The notes: a model not told the origin generated them from the sequence alone. DNA of 64,000 bases from Arhodomonas aquaeolei DSM 8974 (GCF_000374645.1 NZ_KB894801.1:248001-312000), one strand, 5' to 3'. Positions 9,396 to 19,705 are shown, counted from the stretch's first letter. Numbers and translations are program-made.

Positions 9396-10559
9396 ATGAC
9401 CTACCAGATCGTGATGCCGCGGGTGATGGAGATCGGCGGCGGCGCGAGCGGCTCGCTCGCCTCGGTGCTCGAACGTCTGGGCCTGTCCCGGCCGCTGATC
9501 GTCACCGATGCGTTCATGAACACCCGCGGGCCGGTTCCCGGCCTCGTCACCCAGCTCAGGGAGGCCGGGATCACCGCCGGCGTATTCGCCGACACCGTGC
9601 CCGACCCGACCACCGCCTCCATCGACGCCGGCGTCGAGGCCCTGCGCCAGGACCGTTACGACTGTGTCATCGGCGTCGGCGGCGGCAGCCCGCTGGATTC
9701 CGCCAAGGCCATCGCCTACCTCGGCACCTTCGGCGGCACGATGCGCGACTACAAGGCGCCGCGCCAGAATGACGGGCCCGCCCTGCCGGTGATCGCCGTC
9801 CCGACGACCGCGGGCACCGGCTCGGAGGTCACGCGCTTCACCGTGATCACCGACAGCGAGAGCGGCGAGAAGATGCTCTGCGGCGGTACCGCCTTCTGCC
9901 CGACCGCGGCCCTGGTGGACTTCGAGCTCACCCTGAGCATGCCCTTCCGCCTGACCGCGGATACCGGCCTCGACACCCTCACCCACTGCATCGAGGCCTA
10001 CGTCTCGCGCCGCCGCAACCCGATCTCCGACGCCCACGCCATCGCCGGCATGCGCGCGGTCGCCGACAACCTCCGCACCGCCTGCTTCGAGCCGGACAAC
10101 CGTGAGGCCCGAGAGGCGATGATGCGTGCGGCGACCCAGGGCGGGATGGCCTTCTCCAACGCCTCCGTCGCCCTCGTCCACGGCATGAGCCGGCCCCTCG
10201 GCGCGTTCTTCCACGTGCCCCACGGGCTGTCCAACGCCATGCTGCTGCCGCGGATCACCGAGTACTCCGCCGAGGGCGAGGCGCTGCCGCGCTACGCGGA
10301 CTGCGCCCGGGCGATGGCCGTCACCGCTCCGGACGCGGACGACGAGACCGCCGTCGCCGCCCTGCTCGATGCCCTGCGCGCGCTCAACCGCGACCTGCAG
10401 GTCCCCACCCCGGCGGACTACGGTATCGACCGGGCCGAATACGAGGGCGTCCTGGAGACCATGGCGGAGCAGGCACTGGCGTCCGGCTCGCCGGGCAACA
10501 ACCCCCGCGTGCCGGACGTGCCGACCCTCAAGCAGCTCTACATGGACTGCTACGAGTAG
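9396..10559 (+). CDS. Iron-containing (group III) alcohol dehydrogenase
   Basis: This is a 387-residue NAD(P)-dependent alcohol dehydrogenase of the iron-activated family. The nucleotide loop is GGGSPLDSAKA (95-105). The expected metal ligands are D193, H197, H262 and H276 (DTGLDTLTH, VHGMSRPLG, VPHG). R266 replaces the histidine commonly found four residues after the third ligand (HxxxH in FucO-type enzymes), which marks a distinct subgroup. The strong ribosome site GGAGGAGG (9381-9388) fixes the ATG. Pairing with an MmsA-type dehydrogenase under a shared operator suggests oxidation of a hydroxy acid such as 3-hydroxypropionate, as with DddB. The substrate is not proven by sequence. Confidence 0.85.
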   Translation: MTYQIVMPRVMEIGGGASGSLASVLERLGLSRPLIVTDAFMNTRGPVPGLVTQLREAGITAGVFADTVPDPTTASIDAGVEALRQDRYDCVIGVGGGSPLDSAKAIAYLGTFGGTMRDYKAPRQNDGPALPVIAVPTTAGTGSEVTRFTVITDSESGEKMLCGGTAFCPTAALVDFELTLSMPFRLTADTGLDTLTHCIEAYVSRRRNPISDAHAIAGMRAVADNLRTACFEPDNREAREAMMRAATQGGMAFSNASVALVHGMSRPLGAFFHVPHGLSNAMLLPRITEYSAEGEALPRYADCARAMAVTAPDADDETAVAALLDALRALNRDLQVPTPADYGIDRAEYEGVLETMAEQALASGSPGNNPRVPDVPTLKQLYMDCYE

Positions 10560-10570
10560 TCCCGCGACAC

Positions 10571-10593
10571 GACGGGCCGCCCGGCGGCCCGTC
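10571..10593. terminator. Hairpin between convergent genes
   Basis: A 9-bp perfect stem, GACGGGCCG / CGGCCCGTC, with a 5-base loop lies between the stops of the alcohol dehydrogenase and the AraC-type regulator. It could act as a bidirectional terminator, but no T-run follows on either side. Confidence 0.5.
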
Positions 10594-10598
10594 GCCCC

Positions 10599-11480
10599 TC
10601 AGCCGTAGCGCATCGCCCGGTAGCGCGTAGGCGAGACCCCGACCACCTTCCGGAACAGCCGCGAGAAGTAGTAGGCGTCCTCGTAACCGAGCTCGAAGGC
10701 GATCTGCTGCACGCTCCGCGTGGATATGTCGAGCAGATAGCAGGCCCGTTCCATCTTCATGTGGATGAAGTTCTGTATCGGCGGCATCCCGGTCAGGCGC
10801 TTGTACTGACGGGCGAAGGTATAGCGCGAGAGGTTCACGCTCGCCGCCAGCGTGTCCAGGTCCAGGTGGTGGTGGAGGTTCGCCTGCATCAGCGCGTGCA
10901 CGTGATCGAGGTCGAAGCCGCCCGCCTGACGGGTCGCCGAGCGTGGCGAGACCACCGCCAGGTAGCTCAGCATCGCCCGCAGGTGGTTCGCCGCGTGCAC
11001 GAACACCGGCGGGGAGTAGCCGCTGCGACGAACCCCCAGCAGGGTCTCGAAATCGGCGAGGAGCTTCGGCGAGCGCCCGAGCCGGGCCACCGGCCGCTCG
11101 CGCTCGAAGCCGATCGCCGCCCAGAAGTCGCCGGTGCGCGTGCCATCGAAATGCACCCAGTACAGCGTCCAGGGGTCGTCGCCGGACGCGGCGTAGGCGT
11201 GGAGGACGTCGCGGGGCAGCAGCATCACGTCCCCGGCCGCCACCGGCCACTCATGGCCGTCCACGCTGAGGGTGCCGGCCCCGTCACAGCAGTAGAGCAC
11301 CAGGTGGTCAACATGGCTGTCGCGGCGCACGGCGTGGCCGGCCGCGCGGGGATAGTAGCCCATGGCGTGGGGATAGAGCTCTCGGGTGAGCGGGTTCCCC
11401 GCCAGGTGATCGCGCAGGAACGTGGGCACGAAGAAACGCACCCCCTCCGGCGGCAACGGCCAGTCAGAGGGCCCCGTCAC
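10599..11480 (-). CDS. AraC-family transcriptional regulator
   Basis: This 293-residue regulator has an N-terminal cupin-like sensor half (about 30-160) and a C-terminal double helix-turn-helix (about 190-290). The latter includes LDTLAASVNLSRYTFARQY and IAFELGYEDAYYFSRLFRK. It lies between the alcohol and aldehyde dehydrogenase genes on the opposite strand. Both of those genes carry the same direct-repeat motif with 21-bp core spacing. The inference is that this protein activates both in response to an alcohol, hydroxy acid or aldehyde. No copy of the motif is seen in front of its own gene. Confidence 0.88.
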   Translation of the reverse strand: MTGPSDWPLPPEGVRFFVPTFLRDHLAGNPLTRELYPHAMGYYPRAAGHAVRRDSHVDHLVLYCCDGAGTLSVDGHEWPVAAGDVMLLPRDVLHAYAASGDDPWTLYWVHFDGTRTGDFWAAIGFERERPVARLGRSPKLLADFETLLGVRRSGYSPPVFVHAANHLRAMLSYLAVVSPRSATRQAGGFDLDHVHALMQANLHHHLDLDTLAASVNLSRYTFARQYKRLTGMPPIQNFIHMKMERACYLLDISTRSVQQIAFELGYEDAYYFSRLFRKVVGVSPTRYRAMRYG

Positions 11481-11569
11481 CGCTGCCCCCCTTCCGCCAC
11501 CGGGACGATTTTGCCGCGTTGTTGGTGTAGGCTTGCCGCCCGTGCCCCAAGCGAACGGATGCCGGAGCG

Positions 11570-12136
11570 ATGAGCCGTCCCTGCGCGTTTTTCCGAGAGT
11601 TCCTCCGCCGCCCGGGCGAGGTGGCGTCCATGATCCCGAGCTCGCGCTTCCTGGAGGCGGGCCTGGTCGGGGCCGCCGACCTCGCCAGCGCAGCGACCGT
11701 GGTGGAGCTCGGGCCCGGCTCCGGCGGTACCACCACGGCCCTGCTCGCGGGCATGGCGGCGGATGCGCGGCTGCTCGCCGTCGAGATCAATCCACACCTG
11801 CATCGCCTCCTCGCCGGTATCGATGACAACCGCCTCGTCGCCCACTGCGGCAGCGCGACGGCCCTGGACCACGCCCTGCGGGAGAACGGCCTGCCGGCGC
11901 CGGACGTGGTCGTCTCCGGGATCCCCTTCTCCCGCATGCCCGCCGACGACGGCCGGGCCGTGATCGAGGCCGTCCGGGGCGCCCTCGCCCCCGGCGGGCG
12001 GTTCGTCGCCTACCAGCTCAGCGACCGCGTCGCACGGCTTGCCACCCCGGTGTTCGGCGCCCCGCGCATCGCGCGCTGGGAATGGCGCAACATCCCGCCG
12101 CTACGGCTGTACGTGTGGGACCGCCCGGCGGGTTGA
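11570..12136 (+). CDS. Class I SAM-dependent methyltransferase, PmtA-like
   Basis: This 188-residue cytoplasmic protein has the Rossmann methyltransferase signature VVELGPGSGGTTTALL (about 44-59) and an acidic SAM-binding end of strand 2 (LLAVEINPHLHRLL). The N-terminal IPSSRFLEAGL block and the overall length resemble phospholipid N-methyltransferases and related small rRNA-dimethylase-like proteins. The substrate is unknown. It sits between the AraC regulator (divergent) and the aldehyde dehydrogenase (same strand). The operator and leader of the dehydrogenase separate them, so it is probably an independent unit. Confidence 0.7.
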   Translation: MSRPCAFFREFLRRPGEVASMIPSSRFLEAGLVGAADLASAATVVELGPGSGGTTTALLAGMAADARLLAVEINPHLHRLLAGIDDNRLVAHCGSATALDHALRENGLPAPDVVVSGIPFSRMPADDGRAVIEAVRGALAPGGRFVAYQLSDRVARLATPVFGAPRIARWEWRNIPPLRLYVWDRPAG

Positions 12137-12146
12137 ACCGCCCCTG

Positions 12147-12183
12147 GGCAAGATCGTCCATTACCCCGTTCGTTTCGTCAATT
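12147..12183 (+). promoter_or_regulatory. Putative AraC-type direct-repeat operator, copy 2
   Basis: GGCAAGATCGTCCA (12147-12160) is identical over 14 bp to the site at 9274. It is followed at the same 26-bp offset by TTTCGTCAATT (12173-12183). The cores TCGTCCA and TCGTCAA are direct repeats 21 bp apart. The site lies about 60 bp before the aldehyde dehydrogenase start, where an activator site would be expected. Confidence 0.65.
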
Positions 12184-12242
12184 CGCCCCTCCCGGACACG
12201 GCGCCAGACTGAACGTCCGGTTAACCGCGAGGAGGAGCGATC

Positions 12243-13754
<1,512 letters not shown>

Positions 13755-13777
13755 CCACGTCCGGCACGCCGCCGGAT

Positions 13778-13807
13778 CCCGGCCCGGCCGCCCTGCGCCG
13801 GGCCGGG
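13778..13807 (+). terminator. GC-rich hairpin after mmsA
   Basis: A perfect 11-bp stem, CCCGGCCCGGC / GCCGGGCCGGG, with an 8-base loop begins 23 bp after the mmsA stop. It is followed by CAGGTTGG rather than a full T-run. It probably acts as a terminator. Confidence 0.55.
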
Positions 13808-13908
13808 CAGGTTGGAGGCCGCCCCCTGCCCATCGCGCGTCACGCCACCGCCGCATCCGCGAACGGGACCGTCCGGGCCAGGACCCGTCAGCGGTCCGTG
13901 CCGTCCGG

Positions 13909-15348
13909 TTACGCGGTTACCACACGGTTGCGGCCGTCCCGTTTGGCGGCATAGAGCGCCGCATCGACCCGCTGCATCACGGCCTCCAGCGACTCCCCGG
14001 GCGCGCACTCCGCGACCCCGATGCTCACCGTAATCCGAACGTGGGTGCCGGCCACCGGCACGGTGAGGTCCGCCAGCGCGGCACGCAGCGTCTCCGCCCG
14101 CTCGGCCGCGCCTGCCGCACTGCAGTCGCCGAGCAGAACGATGAACTCCTCACCGCCCCAACGGCAGACCGTGTCCGCCTCACGGATGTGGCGGCGCACC
14201 GTGTCCACCACGCTGCGAATGACCTGGTCCCCCGCCTGGTGGCCGTGGGTGTCGTTGATCGCCTTGAACCGGTCGATGTCCACGCTCAGCACCGACACCG
14301 CCTCGCCCCGGCGGCGTGCGCTGCGCACCACCTGGTCGAAGACCATGCCGAAGACCTGGCGGCTCGCCGCCCCGGTGAGCGGATCGGTGGTCGCCATCTC
14401 CTCGAGACGGCGCTGATAGCCGCGCACGGTGATATAACCAAGCGTGAGCACCAGCACCGTGATCGCCAGCGAGATGGCCAGATTGACCGCCAGCGTGCGC
14501 TGGATCCGCGCCTCCGCGGCCGCATTGCTCTGCTCCACGACCAGGATCCAGTCCATCTGCGGCACCAGCCGGGTGTTGACGTAGACCGTCTCGGCGGCCC
14601 CCCGGTCGAAGCGGAACGAGGTGCTGGGACTCGTCAGGATCCGGGTGGCATAGGCCCCGAGCCCCTCGCGGTCGTGGATGTTCGGGGCCACATCGAAGGC
14701 ACTGCCGTGCAGGGTCACGTCGCCCTCACGGTCGATGAAATAGATGCGGCGGCCGTAACGCCGCTGGTAATTCTCGATGAGATCGGCGACGGCGTTCACC
14801 GACAGGCCCACGCCGATGGCACCAAGATAATCACCGTCGTAGTCGAGCACACGGTAGTTCACGAAGATGCTCACCCGCCCGGGATTGGCCGTATCGGCAT
14901 CCACGTTGATCTCGTAGCGATCGTGCATGTTGCGGACGCGGAAGTACCAGGCGTCCTGCGGGTCTTCCGGGCGGACGGTCTTGAGCACGCCGCGGGGGTG
15001 GTAGTAACGCCGGCTGCGCTCGGAGACGAAGAACGCGGTGATGGTGTCGTACTTCTTGCGCACCTCGCTGAGGTAGCGGGTCATCCGCTGGACGTTGTGC
15101 TCGCCGCCGATGGCCCAGTCGCGCACGAAGGTGTCATGGGCCATGAACGAGGAGATCAGCACCGAACGCAGGAGATCGCGCTGGATCTCGGAGTAGATGT
15201 TGTCGCTGGTCAGCGGCAGCGTCTCCTCGGCGACACGCTCGGCCAGCGAATCATGGGCGACGTAGTAGCTGATCAGGCTGGTGGCCACCAGTCCCGTCGC
15301 CACCAGCAGCGCGAGTGCCACCGCGAAGTAGATCTTTCTGCGCCGCAT
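13909..15348 (-). CDS. Membrane diguanylate cyclase with periplasmic sensor
   Basis: This 479-residue protein probably makes c-di-GMP from GTP. An N-terminal membrane segment (about 6-28) is followed by a periplasmic sensor of about 240 residues, resembling a dCache fold. A second membrane segment (about 287-307) and a C-terminal GGDEF domain follow. The active site is intact, GGEEF at 398-402. The allosteric inhibition site RxxD is present (R389 to D392), five residues before it. No operon partner is seen; the next gene in its direction is more than 100 bp away on the other strand. The signal sensed is unknown. Confidence 0.88.
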   Translation of the reverse strand: MRRRKIYFAVALALLVATGLVATSLISYYVAHDSLAERVAEETLPLTSDNIYSEIQRDLLRSVLISSFMAHDTFVRDWAIGGEHNVQRMTRYLSEVRKKYDTITAFFVSERSRRYYHPRGVLKTVRPEDPQDAWYFRVRNMHDRYEINVDADTANPGRVSIFVNYRVLDYDGDYLGAIGVGLSVNAVADLIENYQRRYGRRIYFIDREGDVTLHGSAFDVAPNIHDREGLGAYATRILTSPSTSFRFDRGAAETVYVNTRLVPQMDWILVVEQSNAAAEARIQRTLAVNLAISLAITVLVLTLGYITVRGYQRRLEEMATTDPLTGAASRQVFGMVFDQVVRSARRRGEAVSVLSVDIDRFKAINDTHGHQAGDQVIRSVVDTVRRHIREADTVCRWGGEEFIVLLGDCSAAGAAERAETLRAALADLTVPVAGTHVRITVSIGVAECAPGESLEAVMQRVDAALYAAKRDGRNRVVTA

Positions 15349-15413
15349 CCGGCCCGTTCCCCCCTCTGGTCGACGCGATCACCGTCCCACCGCGCCGCCG
15401 CCCCCGGCCGCGC

Positions 15414-16328
15414 TTATCTGGCAGGCGCGCCGAAGGTTACCACGCCCGGCTCCCCGGCGCTCCCGCCCTGCTCCACCGCCGCCAGCGGGTCCTCTCCCCC
15501 GTCCGTGGCGGCCCCGTCGGCGCGCAGGCCATGGAAATCGAACAGGTCGGTATCGGCCAGCTGGGAGGGCTGCACGTTCTGCATCGCGCGCAGCATGCTC
15601 GTGAGCCGTTTCGGGTCCTCCGCCTCCCACTGCCTCAGCATCGCCTTCACCGCCTGGCGCTTTAGGTTGGGCTGGGAGCCGCAGAGGCTGCAGGGGATGA
15701 TCGGGAAGCCCTTGAGCTCGCTGTAACGCTCCGCGTAGGACTCGGGTACATGGGCCAGCGGCCGGATCACCACGTGACGGCCGTCATTGCTCTTGAGCTT
15801 CGGGGCCATCGCCGCCAGCCGCCCACCATAGAACATATTCAGGAACAGCGTCTCGAGCATGTCGTCGCGGTGATGGCCAAGTGCGATCTTGGTCGCGCCG
15901 AGCTCCGAGGCGGTGCCGTAGAGGATGCCCCGGCGCAGCCGCGAGCACAGGCTGCACATGGTCTGGCCCTCGGGGATCACCCGCTTCACCGTACTGTAGG
16001 TATCACGCTCGACGATGCGGTAATCCACGCCGAGGCCGTCGAGATATGCCGGGAGCACGTGCTCGGGGAAGCCCGGCTGCTTCTGGTCGAGGTTCACCGC
16101 CACCAACTCGAAGCGCACCGGGGCCCGGCGCTGGAGCAGCCGCAGGACCTCCAGCAGGGTATAGGAGTCCTTGCCGCCGGAGAGGCAGACCATCACCCGG
16201 TCACCGTCCTCGATCATGCCGTACTCGCGGATCGCCTTGCCCGTGAGGTAGGTCAGGCGCCGCTCCAGGGTCTTGAGATTCATGGCCAACGTGTCAGATT
16301 CCGTTGTGTCGTTGACCGGCACGGGCAC
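15414..16328 (-). CDS. ttcA: tRNA 2-thiocytidine biosynthesis protein TtcA
   Basis: TtcA thiolates cytidine 32 of certain tRNAs, using ATP and an Fe-S cluster. The 304-residue product has the PP-loop SGGKDS (50-55), the CxxC pair MCSLCSRL near 131-134, and a further CSLCGSQ in the C-terminal half. The chosen start is GTG at 16328, three bases after the trkH stop, implying translational coupling. An in-frame ATG at 16283 ([10 protein letters not shown]) is an alternative that would remove 15 residues. The C-terminal tail of about 30 residues, rich in Gly and Ala, is probably disordered. Confidence 0.92.
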   Translation of the reverse strand: MPVPVNDTTESDTLAMNLKTLERRLTYLTGKAIREYGMIEDGDRVMVCLSGGKDSYTLLEVLRLLQRRAPVRFELVAVNLDQKQPGFPEHVLPAYLDGLGVDYRIVERDTYSTVKRVIPEGQTMCSLCSRLRRGILYGTASELGATKIALGHHRDDMLETLFLNMFYGGRLAAMAPKLKSNDGRHVVIRPLAHVPESYAERYSELKGFPIIPCSLCGSQPNLKRQAVKAMLRQWEAEDPKRLTSMLRAMQNVQPSQLADTDLFDFHGLRADGAATDGGEDPLAAVEQGGSAGEPGVVTFGAPAR

Positions 16329-16331
16329 CGT

Positions 16332-17777
16332 TCAGTGGCGCCAGAACGCCGGCGTGAAGAGCACCATCAGGGTGAACACCTCGAGGCGGCCGAGCAACAT
16401 GGCAAAGATGCCGAGCCACTTCACCATCTCCGGCATGCCCTTGAAGTTGCTCGCCACCTCTCCCAGGCCGGGACCGACCAGGTTGATGGTCGCCATCACC
16501 GCGCCGAACGCGCTCTCGAGGTCGAGCCCTGCCGCCATCATCAGGCCGGTGAGCACCAGTGAGGACAGCACGTAGAGGGTGTAGAAGCCCCACACGGAGT
16601 TCATCACGTTCTCGGCGACGGGCTTGCCGCCGAGCTTCACCGGCTGGGTGGCCCGGGGATGGATGAGCCGGAAGGTCTCCCGCGTACCCTGCTTGTAGAG
16701 CAGCACGATGCGGATGACCTTCATCCCGCCGGCGGTGGAACCGGCGCAGCCGCCGATGAAGCCCACCGCCGCGATCACCAGGGGGATGTAGACCGGCCAG
16801 TCGTTGAAGCCGGTGGTGGTGAAGCCGGTGGTGGTGATCACCGAGATCACCTGAAGTAGTGCGTGCCGCAGCGCCTCCCCGCCATTCGGGATCGCGCCCG
16901 TGACCACCAGGGTAACCGCGATCACCAGCGTCGCCACCGCAACGATGCCCAGGTACGCCCGTGTCTCCGTGTCCTGGAGGTAGCGCCGGGGGCTGCGGTA
17001 GCGCCACACGAAGAAGTGCAGCGCGAAGTTGATGCCGCCCAGCAGCATGAACACGTTCGCGACCATCTCGACGGCGACGCTGTCGTAATAGGCCAGACTC
17101 GCATCGTGGGTCGAATAGCCGCCGGTGGCGATGGTGCTGAAGGCATGGGCCACGGCGTCGAACGCCGACATGCCCGCGAGCCAGTAGCACACGGCACAGG
17201 CCACGGTGAGCCAGAGATAGACGTACCAGAGGGTGCGCGCGGTGTGCATGATCCGCGGGCTGATCTTGTCGTCCTTCATCGGCCCGGGCGTCTCGGCACG
17301 GTAGAGCGCCATACCGCCGACGCCGAGCATGGGGATGAGGGCGACGGCGAGCACGATCACACCCAGGCCGCCGAGCCACTGGAGCTGCTGGCGGTGGTAA
17401 AGCACCGACGGCGGCATGTTGTCCAGCCCGGTCATCACCGTCGCCCCGGTGGTGGTGAACCCGGAAACCGCCTCGAAGATCGCGTCGGTGAAGCCGAGGT
17501 GGGGGCCGAGCATGAACGGGATGGCGCCGAAGACGCCGAGCACGCTCCAGAACAGGGCCACCACCAGGAAGCCGTCCCGCGTGCGCAGCTCGCCGCGGTC
17601 GCCGCGCACCGGCAGCCACAGTGCCACGCCGGTCATGGCGGTGAGCGCGAAGGTCAGCAGGAAGATCACGACCTGCCCGTCACCGGCGATCAGCGCAACC
17701 ATCGCCGGCGGCAGCGCGGTCACGCTGAACATCATGAGCAGCAGTCCGATCAGCTGCTGTATGGCTGCCCACTTCAT
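16332..17777 (-). CDS. trkH: Trk-type potassium uptake protein TrkH
   Basis: TrkH is the membrane K+-conducting subunit of the Trk system and needs a TrkA gating ring. The 481-residue product has many membrane segments. The four pore loops are visible, including SGFTTTGATVMTG, STIATGGYSTHD, GGCAGSTAGGMKVIR and INLVGPGLGEV. The length matches TrkH/TrkG rather than shorter KtrB. No trkA is adjacent; the TrkA-like protein at 50.3-51.0 kb belongs to a separate KtrB-type pair. ttcA follows directly and is probably co-transcribed. Confidence 0.92.
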   Translation of the reverse strand: MKWAAIQQLIGLLLMMFSVTALPPAMVALIAGDGQVVIFLLTFALTAMTGVALWLPVRGDRGELRTRDGFLVVALFWSVLGVFGAIPFMLGPHLGFTDAIFEAVSGFTTTGATVMTGLDNMPPSVLYHRQQLQWLGGLGVIVLAVALIPMLGVGGMALYRAETPGPMKDDKISPRIMHTARTLWYVYLWLTVACAVCYWLAGMSAFDAVAHAFSTIATGGYSTHDASLAYYDSVAVEMVANVFMLLGGINFALHFFVWRYRSPRRYLQDTETRAYLGIVAVATLVIAVTLVVTGAIPNGGEALRHALLQVISVITTTGFTTTGFNDWPVYIPLVIAAVGFIGGCAGSTAGGMKVIRIVLLYKQGTRETFRLIHPRATQPVKLGGKPVAENVMNSVWGFYTLYVLSSLVLTGLMMAAGLDLESAFGAVMATINLVGPGLGEVASNFKGMPEMVKWLGIFAMLLGRLEVFTLMVLFTPAFWRH

Positions 17778-17939
17778 CTCGACGCCGTCACACCCTGATT
17801 ACCGGACGGGGGGCATTCTCGCTGCTGGCCGCCGTCATTGCCAGCGGTAAAGGAGATGACAACCTTCCGTCATGCCCCTGCCATGCGCCTGCGTCACCCT
17901 CGGCGGCAGTCACAACAGCGGGACACAGCGAGGTCCGAG

Positions 17940-18725
17940 ATGGCCGCAACTACCCTGTCACGACGCGAGACCGGCCGCTTCACCGTGGACTGGGCGGACA
18001 CCCCGGAGGCGGTCGAGGCCTGCCAGCGGCTGCGCTACCGCGTGTTCGCCGAGGAGCTCGGCGCCTCCGTGCACGCCGCCACCCCGGGGCTGGAGACGGA
18101 CCGCTACGACCGCTGGTGCCGGCACCTGATGGTCCGCGACAATGCCAGCGGCGAGGTCGTCGCCTGCAGCCGCCTGCTCGACGACCACACCGCCAGGATG
18201 GCCGGCGGGTTCTACTCCGAGGCGGAGTTCGACATGGGCTTCGTCGGCGACCTGCCCGGACGCATCATGGAGCTGGGGCGTACCTGCGTCGACCCGGCAT
18301 ACCGCCGGGGCGCGAGTATCGCCACGCTCTGGTCCGGGCTCGCCGGCCACATCGTGGACGCCGGCTACGACTACCTTATCGGCTGCGCGAGCATCCCCGC
18401 CGGCGACGGCGGCCTCGCCACGGAGGCCCTGATGCGGCGCCTGCGCAGCCGCCACATGGCCCCCGAGCCCATGCGTGTACGCCCCCGGCACGGGATGCCG
18501 GCGCTGCCCGAGGGCGACCCCGTCACCATGGCGACGCGGGTGCCGCCGCTGCTCAAGGCCTACCTCTCACTCGGCGCGCGGATCTGCGGCGAGCCCTGCT
18601 GGGACCCGGATTTCCGGGTGGCGGACGTGTTCATCATCGTCGACACGCAGGCACTGTCCGCACGCTACGTGCGCCGTTTCCTCGGCATCGACGGCACCGC
18701 CATTCCCCACGCGGCCAGCGCCTGA
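17940..18725 (+). CDS. olsB: OlsB-like ornithine N-acyltransferase (GNAT fold)
   Basis: This 261-residue protein resembles OlsB, which transfers a 3-hydroxyacyl chain from ACP to ornithine to form lyso-ornithine lipid. Family-like blocks are EACQRLRYRVFAEELGA (about 24-40), CRHLMVRDNASGEVVACSRLL, and MELGRTCVDPAYRRGASIATLW. The C-terminal part (AYLSLGARICGEPCWDPDF) is typical. The ATG at 17940 follows an AGGTCCGAG site; earlier in-frame ATGs at 17856 and 17883 cannot be ruled out. The second acyltransferase, OlsA, is not adjacent. A related PEP-CTERM-associated acyltransferase is the alternative. Confidence 0.75.
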   Translation: MAATTLSRRETGRFTVDWADTPEAVEACQRLRYRVFAEELGASVHAATPGLETDRYDRWCRHLMVRDNASGEVVACSRLLDDHTARMAGGFYSEAEFDMGFVGDLPGRIMELGRTCVDPAYRRGASIATLWSGLAGHIVDAGYDYLIGCASIPAGDGGLATEALMRRLRSRHMAPEPMRVRPRHGMPALPEGDPVTMATRVPPLLKAYLSLGARICGEPCWDPDFRVADVFIIVDTQALSARYVRRFLGIDGTAIPHAASA

Positions 18726-18793
18726 GCGCGCTGCCCGCGCCGGCGGGGATATGCTATAACGCGGGGCTTTCGGAGCACGATGCCGGAGCCCCT

Positions 18794-19705
18794 ATGGACC
18801 GACGGGTCGGGCGCGTCCTCGAGCGCGCCGGAGACATCATCCTCGGCAAGGATCACTCGATCCGACTGTCCCTCGCCTGCCTGCTGGCGGGCGGACACCT
18901 GCTCATCGAGGATCTTCCCGGCGTGGGCAAGACCACCCTCGCCCACGTCCTCGCCCGGCTGCTCGGACTGGAGATGCAGCGGGTTCAGTTCACCAGTGAC
19001 CTGCTCCCCGCCGATATCCTCGGTGCCTCCATCTACGATCGCGAGGTCCGCGGTTTCCACTTCCACCCCGGGCCCGTGTTCACCCAGCTGCTGCTCGCCG
19101 ACGAGATCAACCGCGCGACCCCGAAGACACAGAGCGCGCTGCTCGAGGCAATGGAGGAGCACCAGGTCACCGTGGACGGCACCACCCATGCGTTGCCGGC
19201 GCCGTTCTTCGTCATCGCGACCCAGAACCCCGCCGATCAGACCGGCACCTACCCGCTGCCGGAGTCCCAGCTCGACCGCTTCCTCATGAGCCTGGCCCTG
19301 GGCTACCCGGACCGCGCGGCCGAGCGCGAGCTGCTGCTGGGCGCGGACCGGCGGCAGCTGATCGACGCGGAGCCGCCGGTCCTCGGCGACGACGATCTGG
19401 ACGACCTGCGAGCGGCCGTCCACCGCGTCCATGTCGCCGGTGCCCTGGTGGACTACGTCCAGGCACTGCTGCGCGCGACCCGTAACGGCGACCGCCCCGG
19501 CGGGCTATCCCCCCGGGCGGGCCTCGCGCTCATGCAGGCCGCCCGCGCCTGGGCATTCACCGGCGGGGACACGGCGGTGCTGCCGGAGCACGTCCAGGCG
19601 GTCTTCCCCCACGTCGCCGCCCACCGCCTCCAGCACCCCGGCGAGGGACTGGCCACGGCCCGCGAGCGCTGCGGCGCGCTGCTGGCGGACGTGCCGATCC
19701 CGTGA
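18794..19705 (+). CDS. MoxR-family AAA+ ATPase
   Basis: MoxR ATPases act as chaperones for assembly of partner complexes. The 303-residue product has Walker A PGVGKTT (42-48), Walker B LLLADEIN (99-106) and sensor motif IATQNPADQTGTYPLPESQLDRF, here noted by its parts ATQNPADQ and PESQLDRF. It is the first gene of a three-gene unit: its stop overlaps the next start by 4 bp (GTGA). The MoxR / DUF58 / transglutaminase order is widespread, and its cellular role is poorly defined. Confidence 0.9.
   Translation: MDRRVGRVLERAGDIILGKDHSIRLSLACLLAGGHLLIEDLPGVGKTTLAHVLARLLGLEMQRVQFTSDLLPADILGASIYDREVRGFHFHPGPVFTQLLLADEINRATPKTQSALLEAMEEHQVTVDGTTHALPAPFFVIATQNPADQTGTYPLPESQLDRFLMSLALGYPDRAAERELLLGADRRQLIDAEPPVLGDDDLDDLRAAVHRVHVAGALVDYVQALLRATRNGDRPGGLSPRAGLALMQAARAWAFTGGDTAVLPEHVQAVFPHVAAHRLQHPGEGLATARERCGALLADVPIP

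Noticed and set aside
9351-9420. A longer frame running into the iron alcohol dehydrogenase from inside ispA.
   Set aside because: The strong ribosome site and the family N terminus place the start at 9396; upstream codons are an out-of-phase read of ispA.
18116-18760. Long open frames overlapping olsB in other phases.
   Set aside because: High G+C makes antisense and out-of-phase frames open; these are Arg/Pro-rich and match no family, while the olsB frame does.
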